From the NCBI RefSeq assembly GCF_021654135.1, contig NZ_JAKGSD010000019.1:1-64000 (forward strand): DNA of 64,000 nucleotides, written 5' to 3'. The position numbers were made by a program, and so were the translations under genes. The stretch comes from Amycolatopsis tucumanensis (GTDB lineage: Bacteria; Actinomycetota; Actinomycetes; Mycobacteriales; Pseudonocardiaceae). The notes below the pieces were generated by a model. It made no database searches, had not been told where the DNA came from, and saw only the letters and a list, made by a program, of their open reading frames with translations. Positions 52,941 to 61,942 of this stretch are shown here, piece by piece (positions within the stretch are counted from its first letter, which is position 1; each line of letters begins with the position of its first letter).

Positions 52941-53999
52941 CCGCCCGGAGTAACCGGCTATGGCGCTCAGCAGATCTTCGATCGCATCCAGGCGGTGGGC
53001 GCTGACGACGGCGTCGCAGTACGGCCACGCCGCCGCCATCCCGCCGGTCGACGGCCGGAACCGCGGGCTGGCCGTGCGCGGGTTGGCCCACACGATCCGG
53101 TACGCGAGCCGCGACAACCGGGCCATTTCGCGGCCCAGCCGCTCGGGGCTGCCGGTCTCCCATCCGTCGGACAGGACGACCACCACCGCTCCGCGCGCCA
53201 TCCCGCGCACGCCATGGGTATCCAGGAACTCGCCGAGTGAATCACCGATCTTCGTGCCGCCCGACCAGTCCGGCGCCTCCCGCCCGGCGTCGGCCAGCGC
53301 CGCCGACGGTGCCCGCTGCAGCACCCGGGTCAGCCGCGTGAGACGGGTCGCGAACGTGAACACCTCGGCCCGCGCGCCACCCGCGGCGCACACCAGCAGC
53401 TGCAGCAAGGCCCGCGCGTAGGGCTCCATCGACCCCGAGATGTCGCACAGCACGACCAGCTTCCGCGGCTTCTCGCGCGACACCCAGCGCCGCAACCGGA
53501 CCGGCTCGCCCCCGGTGCGGCGCGCCACGCGCAACGTCTCCCGCAGGTCGGCGCGCCGCCCGCCGGGCGAAACCCGCTTCCGCCGCGACCGCCGCAGCGG
53601 GGTCGCCAGCCGGAACTCGCTCATCGCGGCCCGCAGCTGCGCCAGCTCCGCGGGTTCGAGCGTGCCGAAGTCGCGGGTCGCCAGCCGGTCCACCGCGCTG
53701 CCCGCGGTGGGCGCCCGCACCTCCCGCGACGGCCCCGTCGATTCCCCAGCGCTGAAGGCCCCGCCGGCGCCGGCCTCGGGCAGGGGGAAGACGGTGACGA
53801 ACACCCGGGCCAGAACCTGCTCGTCGGCCGGGGACGAGGTGAGGGTTGCTAGCGCGCACAGGTACAGCTCGCGCGTGCGCTGCGGCGACACGAGCATCAC
53901 CGCCCGGGCGAAGCGCGCGGCCCGATCCGCACCGACCGCAAGGCCGGCCGACCGCAGCCGCTCGCACAGCCGCGCCGCCAGCTCCGCCAGGTCACTCAC
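52935..53999 (-). CDS. coxE: CoxE-like VWA-domain protein
   Basis: 354 residues. The C-terminal von Willebrand A domain has MIDAS motif CDISGSMEPYARALLQLL, a Thr ligand in SGGTKIGDSLGEFL, and VVVLSDGWETGSPERLG. CoxE partners the MoxR ATPase CoxD in CO dehydrogenase cofactor maturation. GTG start. It is separated from coxD by an unusual 464-bp repeat-filled gap, while other genes of the operon touch or overlap. Confidence 0.9.
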   Translation of the reverse strand: MSDLAELAARLCERLRSAGLAVGADRAARFARAVMLVSPQRTRELYLCALATLTSSPADEQVLARVFVTVFPLPEAGAGGAFSAGESTGPSREVRAPTAGSAVDRLATRDFGTLEPAELAQLRAAMSEFRLATPLRRSRRKRVSPGGRRADLRETLRVARRTGGEPVRLRRWVSREKPRKLVVLCDISGSMEPYARALLQLLVCAAGGARAEVFTFATRLTRLTRVLQRAPSAALADAGREAPDWSGGTKIGDSLGEFLDTHGVRGMARGAVVVVLSDGWETGSPERLGREMARLSRLAYRIVWANPRTASPRFRPSTGGMAAAWPYCDAVVSAHRLDAIEDLLSAIAGYSGRD

Positions 54000-54463
54000 G
54001 CGACACCACCGGCGGGCTCACTCACCGACGACCTCCACGAGACGCGCCACCGCGGAGCCGGCGGGCTCACTCCCTGACCACCTCCACCGGCCGCTCCACC
54101 ACTGCGCCCGCTGGATCTGGCCGCCGCACCGGCACCGAGGAGAACGCCCCCCGCGGGCCATACCGCCAGGCTGACTCACCAACCACCCCCGCCAGCCGCT
54201 CCACCACCGCGCCCGCTGGAAATGGCCGCCGCACCGGCACCGAGGACAACGCCCCCGCAGTCCTCCTCGCACCTCAACACCACGCCAAACCTCCGCACCA
54301 CCGCAGGCCAGACCGGCAACCTCACTCACCGACAACCTCCACCAGCCGCTCCACCACCGCGGTCCGCTGGATATGGCCGCCGCACCGACACCGAGGAAAA
54401 CGCCCCGAAGTCCGCCTCGCACCTCAGCACCACGCCGAACCTCCGCACCACCGCGGCCCAGGC
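54000..54463. repeat. Imperfect tandem repeats holding copies of the coxD 3' end
   Basis: Four degenerate copies (starts near 54017, 54066, 54171 and 54321) resemble the last about 41 bp of coxD (54463 onward; codes for ERLVEVVGE plus stop). Between them a 38-bp block (54113-54150, 54218-54255, 54369-54406) and a block of about 50 bp (54261-54311, 54411-54462) also recur. Periods are about 49, 105, 150 and 142 bp. No gene is supported here on either strand. Confidence 0.85.
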
Positions 54464-55333
54464 TCACTCACCAACCACCTCCACCAGCCGCTCCACTGCC
54501 ACCGCGCGGTCCTCTTCGTACTTGAGCACCGCGCTCAGCGTCCGCTCCATCGCCGGGCCGTCCACCACCGGCACACCGAGCACCTGCAGCGCCGAGGCCC
54601 ACGAGATCGCCTCCGCGACCCCCGGCGGCTTGTACAGCCCGAACCCGCGCATCCGCCCCACCGCCCGCGCCACACGCGAGGCGAGCCAGTCCGCCGCGCC
54701 CGGCACCCGCAACCGGATGATGGCCGCCACCTGCGCCACCTCCGGGTGCGCGATCCAGTGGTACAGGCACCGCCGCTTGAGGGCGTCGTGCAGTTCGCGG
54801 GTCCGGTTGGAGGTCAGCACGACCACCGGCGGCACCACCGCGCGCCGCGTGCCCAGCTCCGGGATCGTCACCGCTGACTCGGCCAGCAGTTCGAGCAGGA
54901 ACGCCTCGAACTCGTCGTCGGCGCGGTCGACCTCGTCGATCAGCAGCACCGCCGGGCGCGGGCCGGGGTGCGTGATCGCCGCCAGCAGCGGCCGCGCCAG
55001 CAGGTAGTCGTCGGCGAAGAGGTCGGCCTCCGCCAGCGACTCGCCCCGTGACTCGGCCAGCCGGATCCCGAGCAGCTGGCGCGGGTAGTTCCACTCGTAC
55101 AGCGCGTCCGAAGAGGACAGTCCCTCGTAGCACTGCAACCGGATCAGCGGCGTGTCCATGGCCGCCGCCAGCGACTTGGCCGCCTGCGTCTTGCCGACAC
55201 CGGGCTCGCCCTCCAGCAGGATCGGCTGCCGCATCCGGACCGCGAGGAACAGGGCGGTGGCCAGCGCGTCGTCGGTGAGGTACCCGGCGGCGCCGAGGCG
55301 CTCGGCGAGATCGCCGACCGTCTCAGGCGTCAC
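54464..55333 (-). CDS. coxD: MoxR-type AAA+ ATPase CoxD
   Basis: 289 residues. Walker A is LEGEPGVGKTQAAKSL, Walker B AVLLIDEVDRADDEFEAFL, sensor 1 VVLTSNRTRELHDAL and an Arg-finger region near KRRCLYHW. In Oligotropha CoxD is needed for sulfuration and copper insertion of the CO dehydrogenase cofactor. GTG overlaps the XdhC-YHS gene by 11 bp. Confidence 0.93.
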   Translation of the reverse strand: MTPETVGDLAERLGAAGYLTDDALATALFLAVRMRQPILLEGEPGVGKTQAAKSLAAAMDTPLIRLQCYEGLSSSDALYEWNYPRQLLGIRLAESRGESLAEADLFADDYLLARPLLAAITHPGPRPAVLLIDEVDRADDEFEAFLLELLAESAVTIPELGTRRAVVPPVVVLTSNRTRELHDALKRRCLYHWIAHPEVAQVAAIIRLRVPGAADWLASRVARAVGRMRGFGLYKPPGVAEAISWASALQVLGVPVVDGPAMERTLSAVLKYEEDRAVAVERLVEVVGE

Positions 55334-56204
55334 CGGTGTACCTGCCCGGTTCGTCGGCGAACGCGTGACGGCACCCGGCCCCGCAGAAGTAGTACCGCCG
55401 CCCGCCGTAGGGCAGCTGCACCGCCTCCGGCGTGATCGCGACGCTCATGCCGCACACCGGGTCGACCGCCTCGGCGGCCACCTCGACGTCCTCGGCCGGG
55501 CGCTGCGGCGGGCGCGGGCGGGTCGCGATCAGCTCCGCGTACACCGACACCGCGACCTCGGCCGGCGTCCGCGCCCCGATCGGCAGGCCGGCCGGGGTGT
55601 GGATGCGGCCGGGCTCGGGCAGTCCCAGCCGCTCCAGCACCGCAGCACCGCGCTTCTCGCTCGCGATCAGGCCGATGTAGGCCACGTCCGCGCGCACCGC
55701 CGCCTCCAGCACGCGTTCCTCGTCCCGGCCGTGCGACGCCACGATCACCGCGAACGTGTCGTCGGACAGCTCGGCGCCCACCCGCGTCTCGTAGCCGAGC
55801 ACGCGGCCGACCGACGCCAGCGCCCGCGCGATCGGCCCGTCACCGTGGATCGCCACCAACGGCGGCGGCATCTGCGCGTCGAGGAAGATCTCCAGCTCGC
55901 CGCCGGACAGGCACGGGTTCCCGACCGTCACCACCCCCTCCTCGACCTGCTCGCCCGCGCCCGGCTGGATCCGCAGCAGCGCCGACTCGCCGGTCAGCAG
56001 CAACCGGATCCCCTGCTGTCGCACGGTCGACTCGGCGCAGGACCCGCCGACGAAACCCTCGATGGTCCCGTCGGCGAGCACCAGCGCGCAGTCGCCGGGC
56101 TTCGCGCTCGTGGGGCGTTGCGCCCGCACCACCGTCGCCAGCACGAACGGCGTCCGGCCCGCCCGCAGGGACTCCGCGTGCGCCCGCAACTCCTGCCCGT
56201 TCAT
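55323..56204 (-). CDS. XdhC/CoxF-family maturation protein fused to a YHS domain
   Basis: 293 residues. The N-terminal XdhC/CoxI part has FVLATVVRAQRPTSAKPGDCA and GSCAESTVRQQG; a Rossmann domain (about 110-235) has DTFAVIVASHGRDEERVL. The last 47 residues (247-293) form a YHS metal-binding domain: VDPVCGMSV, then YYFCGAGCRHAF with Cys251, Cys274 and Cys278. XdhC proteins load sulfurated Mo cofactor; YHS domains occur in copper ATPases. The fusion may serve the Mo-Cu site of CO dehydrogenase (inference). ATG overlaps the coxL stop (TGATG). Confidence 0.92.
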   Translation of the reverse strand: MNGQELRAHAESLRAGRTPFVLATVVRAQRPTSAKPGDCALVLADGTIEGFVGGSCAESTVRQQGIRLLLTGESALLRIQPGAGEQVEEGVVTVGNPCLSGGELEIFLDAQMPPPLVAIHGDGPIARALASVGRVLGYETRVGAELSDDTFAVIVASHGRDEERVLEAAVRADVAYIGLIASEKRGAAVLERLGLPEPGRIHTPAGLPIGARTPAEVAVSVYAELIATRPRPPQRPAEDVEVAAEAVDPVCGMSVAITPEAVQLPYGGRRYYFCGAGCRHAFADEPGRYTGDA

Positions 56205-58585
56205 CACGTGATCGCCAAATCTGTCCGGAGTGGACTGTTCTGCGACGCGCGCCACACGGCCGCCGGGGTGAGCGGCATGTCCGCGTGCCGCACCCCGTAC
56301 GGCTTGAGCGCGTCGAGCACCGCGTTGACCACGGCCGCGGGCGAGCCGACGGTCGCGGACTCGCCGATGCCCTTGGCCCCGATGGGGTGGTGCGGCGACG
56401 GGGTCACCGTCTCGCCCAGCTCCCACGACGGGCACTCCACGGCCGTGGGGATCAGGTAGTCCATGAACGACCCGCCGAGGTGGTTGCCGTCCTCGTCGAA
56501 CGCCATCACCTGCATCAGCGCCATCCCGATGCCCTCGGCCAGCCCGCCGTGCACCTGGCCCTCGACGATCATCGGGTTGATCCGCACGCCGCAGTCGTCG
56601 ACCGCGACGAACCGGCGCACCTTCACCTGCCCGGTCTCGGGATCGACGTCGACGACGCAGATGTAGGCGCCGAACGGGTAGGTCAGGTTCGGCGGGTTGT
56701 AGACGCACGTCGCGTCCAGGTGACCCTCGACGCCGTCGGGCAGTTCCAGGTCGGAGTGCGCGGCCAGCGCGATCTCCTGGATGGTCTTGCCGGAGTCCGG
56801 GTCGCCCTGGACGAACCACCGGCCCTTCTCCCACTCCAGGTCGTCCGGGCTCACCTCCAGCATCGCCGAGGCGACGATCTTGGCCCGCTCGCGGACCCGC
56901 CGCGCCACCACCGCCGTCGCCCCGCCGGACACCGGCGTCGACCGGGACCCGTAGGTGCCGAGGCCGAACGGCGTCTGGTCGGTGTCGCCGTGCACGACCT
57001 CGATGTCGTCCGGCGAGATGCCCAGCTCCTCGGCGACGATCTGCGCGAACGTCGTTTCGTGGCCCTGCCCCTGGCTCTGGCAGGACAGCCGCAGCACGGC
57101 CTTGCCGGTCGGGTGCACGCGCAGCTCGGCGCCGTCGGCCATGCCCAGCCCGAGGATGTCCATGTGCTTGCGCGGCCCGGCGCCGACGGCCTCGGTGAAG
57201 AAGCTGATGCCGATGCCCATCAGCGGCCCGTCACCGGTCGCCGCGCGCCGCTTCTGCTCCTCCCGCAGTTCCGCGTAGCCGGCGATGTCCATCGCCTGGC
57301 TCAGCGCGCGCGGGTAGTCGCCGGAGTCGTACTCCCAGCCGGTCTTGCTGACGTACGGGAACTGCTCCGGCCTGAGCAGGTTGCGCATCCGCAGCTCCGC
57401 CGGGTCCATTCCGAGGTCGTAGGCCAGCACGTCGACCAGCCGCTCGACCAGGTAGACCGCTTCGGTGATGCGGAACGAGCACGCGTAGGCGACGCCGCCG
57501 GGCGCCTTGTTGGTGTAGACGCCGGTGACCGCGCAGTGCGCCGCCTCGATGTCGTAGGAACCGGTGAAGACGCTGAAGAACCCGGCGGGGAACTTCGTCG
57601 GCTGCGCGGTGCCGTTGAACGCGCCGTGGTCGGCGAGCACCTTGACGCGCACCCCGAGGATCTTCCCGTCGCTGGTGGCCGCGATCTCGCCGTGCATGTG
57701 GTAGTCGCGGGCGAAGGACGTGCTCATCAGGTTCTCCGAGCGGTCCTCCACCCACTTCACCGGTTTGCCGGTGACGATGGAGCCGACCACCGCGCACACG
57801 TAACCCGGGTAGATGCCGACCTTGTTGCCGAACCCGCCGCCGATGTCCGGCGAGATGACCCGGATCTTGTGCTCGGGCAGCCCGGCCACCAGGGCGTACA
57901 GCGTGCGGTGCGCGTGCGGCGCCTGCGTGGTCGTCCACACGGTGAGCTTCCCGGTGATCGGGTCCAGGTGCGCCACCGCGCCGCAGGTCTCCATCGGCGC
58001 CGGGTGCACCCGCGGGTACAGCATGTCCTGCGCGGACACCACGTCGGCGCGGGCGAACACCTCGTCGGTGCGCGCGGCGTCGCCTGCTTCCCAGTCGAAG
58101 ATGTGGTTGTCCCGCTTGCCGTCGATGTCGGTGCGGATCACCGGCGCGTCCGGCTCCAGCGCGCGGCGGGCGTCCACGACGGGCGGTAGCGGCTCGTACT
58201 CGACGTCGATCAGCTCCAGCGCGTCGCGGGCGGCGTAGTGGTCGTCGGCGACGACGAAGGCGACCTCCTGGCCCTGGAACCGGACCTTGTCGGTGGCCAG
58301 CACGGCCTGCACGTCGTGCGAGAGCGTCGGCATCCAGGCGAGGTTCAGCCCCTCCAGTGTCTGGCCGGTGATGACGGCCTTCACCTTCGGGTGCGCCTCG
58401 GCCGCGCTCGTGTCGACGGACACGATGCGCGCGTGGGCGTGCGGGCTGCGCAGCACGGCGCCGTGCAGCATCCCGGGCAGGTTCACGTCGTCGACGTACT
58501 GCCCGTGACCGCGGATGAACCGGGCGTCCTCCTTGCGGTGCATGCGCCCGAACCCCATCGGGGTGTGGTTCTCGGTGGTGGTCAC
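56204..58585 (-). CDS. coxL: Aerobic CO dehydrogenase large subunit, form I
   Basis: 793 residues of the xanthine-oxidase molybdoenzyme superfamily. The active-site loop is GGVAYACSFRITEAVY (366-372 AYACSFR), the form I CoxL signature AYxCSFR whose Cys (here 369) holds the copper; form II would have AYRGAGR. Other features are GGGFGNKVGIYPGY (249 onward) and the C-terminal GAKGIGESATVGSPAAVVNA with the catalytic Glu. It oxidises CO to CO2. GTG overlaps the coxS stop (GTGA). Confidence 0.95.
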   Translation of the reverse strand: MTTTENHTPMGFGRMHRKEDARFIRGHGQYVDDVNLPGMLHGAVLRSPHAHARIVSVDTSAAEAHPKVKAVITGQTLEGLNLAWMPTLSHDVQAVLATDKVRFQGQEVAFVVADDHYAARDALELIDVEYEPLPPVVDARRALEPDAPVIRTDIDGKRDNHIFDWEAGDAARTDEVFARADVVSAQDMLYPRVHPAPMETCGAVAHLDPITGKLTVWTTTQAPHAHRTLYALVAGLPEHKIRVISPDIGGGFGNKVGIYPGYVCAVVGSIVTGKPVKWVEDRSENLMSTSFARDYHMHGEIAATSDGKILGVRVKVLADHGAFNGTAQPTKFPAGFFSVFTGSYDIEAAHCAVTGVYTNKAPGGVAYACSFRITEAVYLVERLVDVLAYDLGMDPAELRMRNLLRPEQFPYVSKTGWEYDSGDYPRALSQAMDIAGYAELREEQKRRAATGDGPLMGIGISFFTEAVGAGPRKHMDILGLGMADGAELRVHPTGKAVLRLSCQSQGQGHETTFAQIVAEELGISPDDIEVVHGDTDQTPFGLGTYGSRSTPVSGGATAVVARRVRERAKIVASAMLEVSPDDLEWEKGRWFVQGDPDSGKTIQEIALAAHSDLELPDGVEGHLDATCVYNPPNLTYPFGAYICVVDVDPETGQVKVRRFVAVDDCGVRINPMIVEGQVHGGLAEGIGMALMQVMAFDEDGNHLGGSFMDYLIPTAVECPSWELGETVTPSPHHPIGAKGIGESATVGSPAAVVNAVLDALKPYGVRHADMPLTPAAVWRASQNSPLRTDLAIT

Positions 58586-59097
58586 GCGGACACCTCCGCA
58601 CTGTCCACAGTGCTCTCCTCGGGGACCGCCGCGGCAGCGGTGTCGTGCTCGGCGGCCCACCGGATGGACTTGACGATGTTCTCGTAGCCGGTGCACCGGC
58701 ACAGCTGGCCGGAAATCGCCTCGCGGATGTCCTCTTCGGACGGATCGGGATGGTGGTCGAGCAGCCAGCGCGCGGTCAGCATCATGCCCGGCGTGCAGAA
58801 CCCGCACTGCAGGCCGTGGCATTCGGTGAAGCCCTGCTGCACCGGGTCCAGCCCGGCGGAGTCGCCGAGCCCCTCGACGGTGCGCACGCGGCGGCCGTCG
58901 GCCATCACCGCGAGGACCGTACACGACTTGACCGGCGCCTCGTCCAGCCACACCACGCACGCGCCGCAGTTGGACGTGTCGCAACCCCAGTGCGTGCCGG
59001 TCAGGCCCAGCTCGTCGCGCAGGAAGTGCACGAGCAGCAGGCGGGGTTCGACGTCCCGCGTGTGCTGCTGCCCGTTGACGGTGACCGTGATCTCCAT
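58582..59097 (-). CDS. coxS: CO dehydrogenase small (2Fe-2S) subunit
   Basis: 171 residues. The plant-type cluster uses Cys39, 44, 47 and 59 (WGCDTSNCGACVVWLD), and the second cluster uses Cys98, 101, 133 and 135 (LQCGFCTPGM, GQLCRCTGYENI). Carries electrons from the Mo site to FAD. ATG 4 bp after coxM. Confidence 0.96.
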   Translation of the reverse strand: MEITVTVNGQQHTRDVEPRLLLVHFLRDELGLTGTHWGCDTSNCGACVVWLDEAPVKSCTVLAVMADGRRVRTVEGLGDSAGLDPVQQGFTECHGLQCGFCTPGMMLTARWLLDHHPDPSEEDIREAISGQLCRCTGYENIVKSIRWAAEHDTAAAAVPEESTVDSAEVSA

Positions 59098-59101
59098 GTG
59101 T

Positions 59102-59983
59102 TCAGGCCTCCTGGCGGTGGTTGCCGTGCCAACGGGTGCGGGCCCGGTGCAGCGCGCGGACAGTGAGGACCTCCGCGAGGTGCCGCTTGTAGTCGACGGG
59201 CCCGCGCTGGTCCGGAACCGGTTCGCAGTGCCGCGCGGCGATCCGGCCCGCCTCGGCGAAGCGCTCGTCCACCGCCGGTCCGCCGAGCAGGTACTCCTCG
59301 GCCTCCGGCGCGTGGAAGTTCGGCGCCCCGAGCGCGGTGAGCCCGATGCCGACCGAAACCAGTTGCGTGCCTTCGATCCGCAGCTCGGCGCCGGCCGCGG
59401 CGACCGCCCAGTCCCCCGCCCTGCGTTCGACCTTTTCGTAGGCCGACGCGGACGAGGAGATCGGCACGCGCAGCTGCACGAGCATTTCGTTGTCCCCCAC
59501 CACGGTCTGGTAAGGACCGGTGAAGAACTCACGGACCGGCACGACCCGGCGCCCGCCGGGCCCCTCGATCACCGCCTCGCCGCGCACCGCGGCGAACGCG
59601 GCGGACAGGTCCTCGGACGGATCGGCCTGGCACAGCGAACCGCCGACCGTTCCGCGGTTGCGCACCACGGGATCGGCGATCACCCGCTCGGCGTCGTGGA
59701 AGATCGGGAAGTGCTCCCCCACGACCGCCGAGGACAGCAGATCGGCGTGACGCACCATGGCGCCGACGCACAAAGTGCCGTCCTCGACGCTGATCCGGGC
59801 CAATTCGGACAGGTCGTTGATGTCGATGAGCGCCTGCGGCTGGGCCAGGCGCAGCTTCATCATCGGGATGAGACTGTGCCCGCCTGCCACGATCCGGCTC
59901 TCCGGACCGAACTTCGTCAGCAGACTCAGTGCGTGGGCCACGCTCGTGGCTCGTTCGTACTGGAACTGCGCAGGTACTTGCAT
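59102..59983 (-). CDS. coxM: CO dehydrogenase medium (FAD) subunit
   Basis: 293 residues. FAD motifs AGGHSLIPMMKLRLAQP and RGTVGGSLCQADPSEDL are diagnostic for CoxM. ATG at 59983 follows GGAGGG. First gene of coxM-S-L-(XdhC-YHS)-D-E. The promoter must lie in the 115-bp gap shared with the divergent LysR gene. No coxG or molybdate transporter in the window. Confidence 0.95.
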   Translation of the reverse strand: MQVPAQFQYERATSVAHALSLLTKFGPESRIVAGGHSLIPMMKLRLAQPQALIDINDLSELARISVEDGTLCVGAMVRHADLLSSAVVGEHFPIFHDAERVIADPVVRNRGTVGGSLCQADPSEDLSAAFAAVRGEAVIEGPGGRRVVPVREFFTGPYQTVVGDNEMLVQLRVPISSSASAYEKVERRAGDWAVAAAGAELRIEGTQLVSVGIGLTALGAPNFHAPEAEEYLLGGPAVDERFAEAGRIAARHCEPVPDQRGPVDYKRHLAEVLTVRALHRARTRWHGNHRQEA

Positions 59984-60056
59984 GCGCCCTCCCCGGGCAT
60001 GGATTTTCGGCACAGGGTGCACCCGGTGGGGGAAACCGACAATGGCCGATTAAGGG

Positions 60057-60083
60057 ATCACTTATGTAGGCTGTTCAAGTGAT
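60057..60083. promoter_or_regulatory. Inverted repeat between coxM and lysR, candidate LysR site
   Basis: ATCACTT (60057-60063) and AAGTGAT (60077-60083) are perfect inverted arms around 13 nt. The geometry fits a LysR recognition site, 16 bp before the LysR start and about 75 bp before coxM. Confidence 0.6.
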
Positions 60084-60098
60084 TCGGACCGGTGTGAG

Positions 60099-61034
60099 AT
60101 GACGCTCGGTCAGCTGAGCGCCTTCGTCCTCGTGGCCCGGCTCGGCTCGGTGACCGACGCGGCCCGGACCCTCGGTGTCAGCGAACCCGCGGTGTCGCAG
60201 GCGCTCGCCGCGCTGCGGCAGCACCACGGTGACAAGCTGATCGTGCGCACTGCCAACGGAATGACGCTGACGCCGGGCGGCAGCCGCCTGCTGCCGATCG
60301 CCACACAGATGGTAGCCCTCGGGGCGGATGCCGATGCCGCCGTTCGGGAGGCCAATGGCGTAGCCGAACGGATGCACGTCGTGGTCACGAGCACGATCGC
60401 GGAGTTCGTCGCGGATCCGTTGCTCGAAGCGTTCATGCGCCGAACGGGCCAGTCGGTGGACGCGTCGGCGGGGCTGGCCCAGGTGGCGGAGATGCCGGTG
60501 CTGGTCACGAACCGGCTCGCCGACGCCGCGCTCGGGCCGCGCCTGGACGGCGACGTGGAGAGCGAGCCGGTGTTCCGGTGCAACATCGTCGCCGTTGCGG
60601 CGCCTGGGTTCCGGCCTCGCGGCGGCCCGGCGCAGTGGCCGTGGCTGGTGGACCCGTCGGGCGCGGACCCGGGCAGCGGGACGGCACAACTGTTGCGCCG
60701 CATGGCCGTTCCGGAATCGGCCATCCGCGTCTTCCCCAACCAGACGGCGGCGTGGTCGGCGGCGGCCAACGGCAGCGGGGTGTCGCTGGCCTTCGAGCAC
60801 CTGGTGGCGCCGCAGCGGCGCAGGCACGAACTGGTCGTGCTGCCGACGCCGGTCACCCCGCGGACGGAGTACTGGCACCTGACCACGTTGCCGCACAACC
60901 GGTGTTCCACCGCGGCGAACTCGTTGCGGCACTTCCTGGGCACCCCGGCGGCGATGCAGGTGATGCGCGCACCCGGCGCCGGGGTGCCGCCGTCCCGCTT
61001 CCGGCCACCGGTCTACGTGACCATCTGGAGCTGA
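60099..61034 (+). CDS. LysR-family regulator, probable cox activator
   Basis: 311 residues. The N-terminal winged helix is LGQLSAFVLVARLGSVTDAARTLG, then VSEPAVSQALAALRQHHGDKL; a LysR substrate domain follows. Divergent from coxM and sharing its promoter gap, it is the obvious candidate to control CO oxidation genes. The inducer is unknown. Confidence 0.92.
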   Translation: MTLGQLSAFVLVARLGSVTDAARTLGVSEPAVSQALAALRQHHGDKLIVRTANGMTLTPGGSRLLPIATQMVALGADADAAVREANGVAERMHVVVTSTIAEFVADPLLEAFMRRTGQSVDASAGLAQVAEMPVLVTNRLADAALGPRLDGDVESEPVFRCNIVAVAAPGFRPRGGPAQWPWLVDPSGADPGSGTAQLLRRMAVPESAIRVFPNQTAAWSAAANGSGVSLAFEHLVAPQRRRHELVVLPTPVTPRTEYWHLTTLPHNRCSTAANSLRHFLGTPAAMQVMRAPGAGVPPSRFRPPVYVTIWS

Positions 61035-61043
61035 CGGCCCCGG

Positions 61044-61940
61044 TCACCCGGCGACCGCGGACGCCGCGATCGCCTCCACCACCGCCTGCTCCCCCTGCTC
61101 GGTGTCGACCATCAGAACCTTGCCGCCGTCGAGGATGCGGCGCACCGTCTTGACCCCCACCATCGGGGCAGGCACATCGGTCGTCGTCGTGGCCCTGGTC
61201 GTGGTGGGAGGCACGGGGCCGTTCACGGAGACGCTGTAGCACCGCCCGTCCGACCGGGCCGGAGACTGCGCCGGCACCTCGGGCGGGCACAGCGTCAGGT
61301 ACTCGTACCGCGCGTCACCGCTCCACTGGCGGACGGTCAGCCCGGCCGGCGCGCGCAGGCTGCGCAGCATCGAGTGCACCGGCGTCGGCACGAGGCGGAC
61401 CGACCGCGCGATCTGCAGCATGTTGATGTCCGGGATCTGCCAGGCCTTGGTCAGCACCGAGACCACCCGGTCCGGCGCGATGCGGACCTTCGCCTGCGAT
61501 CCCCCGCCCGCCAGATCCGTCACGATGCCCGACTCCCCGACGTCGGCGTCCGGGAAGTCGCCGACGCTGATCTCCAGGTAGTTGCCGTAGTAGCCGTTGT
61601 ACCGGCCGCTCGCGGCGCTGCCGGAGACGGTCCAGCTGCTCAGCTCGAACCCGGACGGCAGCTCGCCGACCGTGAACGGCAACGCGGGCGCGGGCACCGG
61701 GAGGTCGGTCGCCCCCGCGGCGGCCTCGATCGACTCGGGTTCGTTCGAGGGGCGCAGCACGGTCATCCCGGCGCCGACCCCGGCGATCACCACCGCCACC
61801 GCGGCCGCCGCGCCGGCGATCCGCCGCTGGGCGCGCCTGCGCCGGATCCGGCCGTGCGCCCCGGCGAGCACCGCGTCCGGATCAGGAGCGAGCGCCTCCC
61901 GGGTCTTCAGCGCTTCCCGCAGATTCCGCATTTCGGACAT
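61044..61940 (-). CDS. Membrane-anchored protein paired with SigE-type sigma factor
   Basis: 298 residues. The N-terminal cytoplasmic 40 residues are followed by one helix (IAGAAAAVAVVIAGVGAGMTVL) and an exported domain ending in a Thr-rich stretch (PPTTTRATTTTD) and a short tail. It is 2 bp after the sigma gene and may act as a sensor or anti-sigma partner; no canonical anti-sigma zinc motif (HxxxCxxC) is visible, so that role is tentative. ATG has AGGTGG upstream. Confidence 0.75.
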   Translation of the reverse strand: MSEMRNLREALKTREALAPDPDAVLAGAHGRIRRRRAQRRIAGAAAAVAVVIAGVGAGMTVLRPSNEPESIEAAAGATDLPVPAPALPFTVGELPSGFELSSWTVSGSAASGRYNGYYGNYLEISVGDFPDADVGESGIVTDLAGGGSQAKVRIAPDRVVSVLTKAWQIPDINMLQIARSVRLVPTPVHSMLRSLRAPAGLTVRQWSGDARYEYLTLCPPEVPAQSPARSDGRCYSVSVNGPVPPTTTRATTTTDVPAPMVGVKTVRRILDGGKVLMVDTEQGEQAVVEAIAASAVAG

Positions 61941-61942
61941 GG

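Noticed and set aside
54018..54467. 149-residue minus-strand frame across the coxD-coxE gap
   Set aside because: It is built entirely from the imperfect repeats and is Gly/Trp/Arg-rich. Repeat periods shift frame and no start signal is present.
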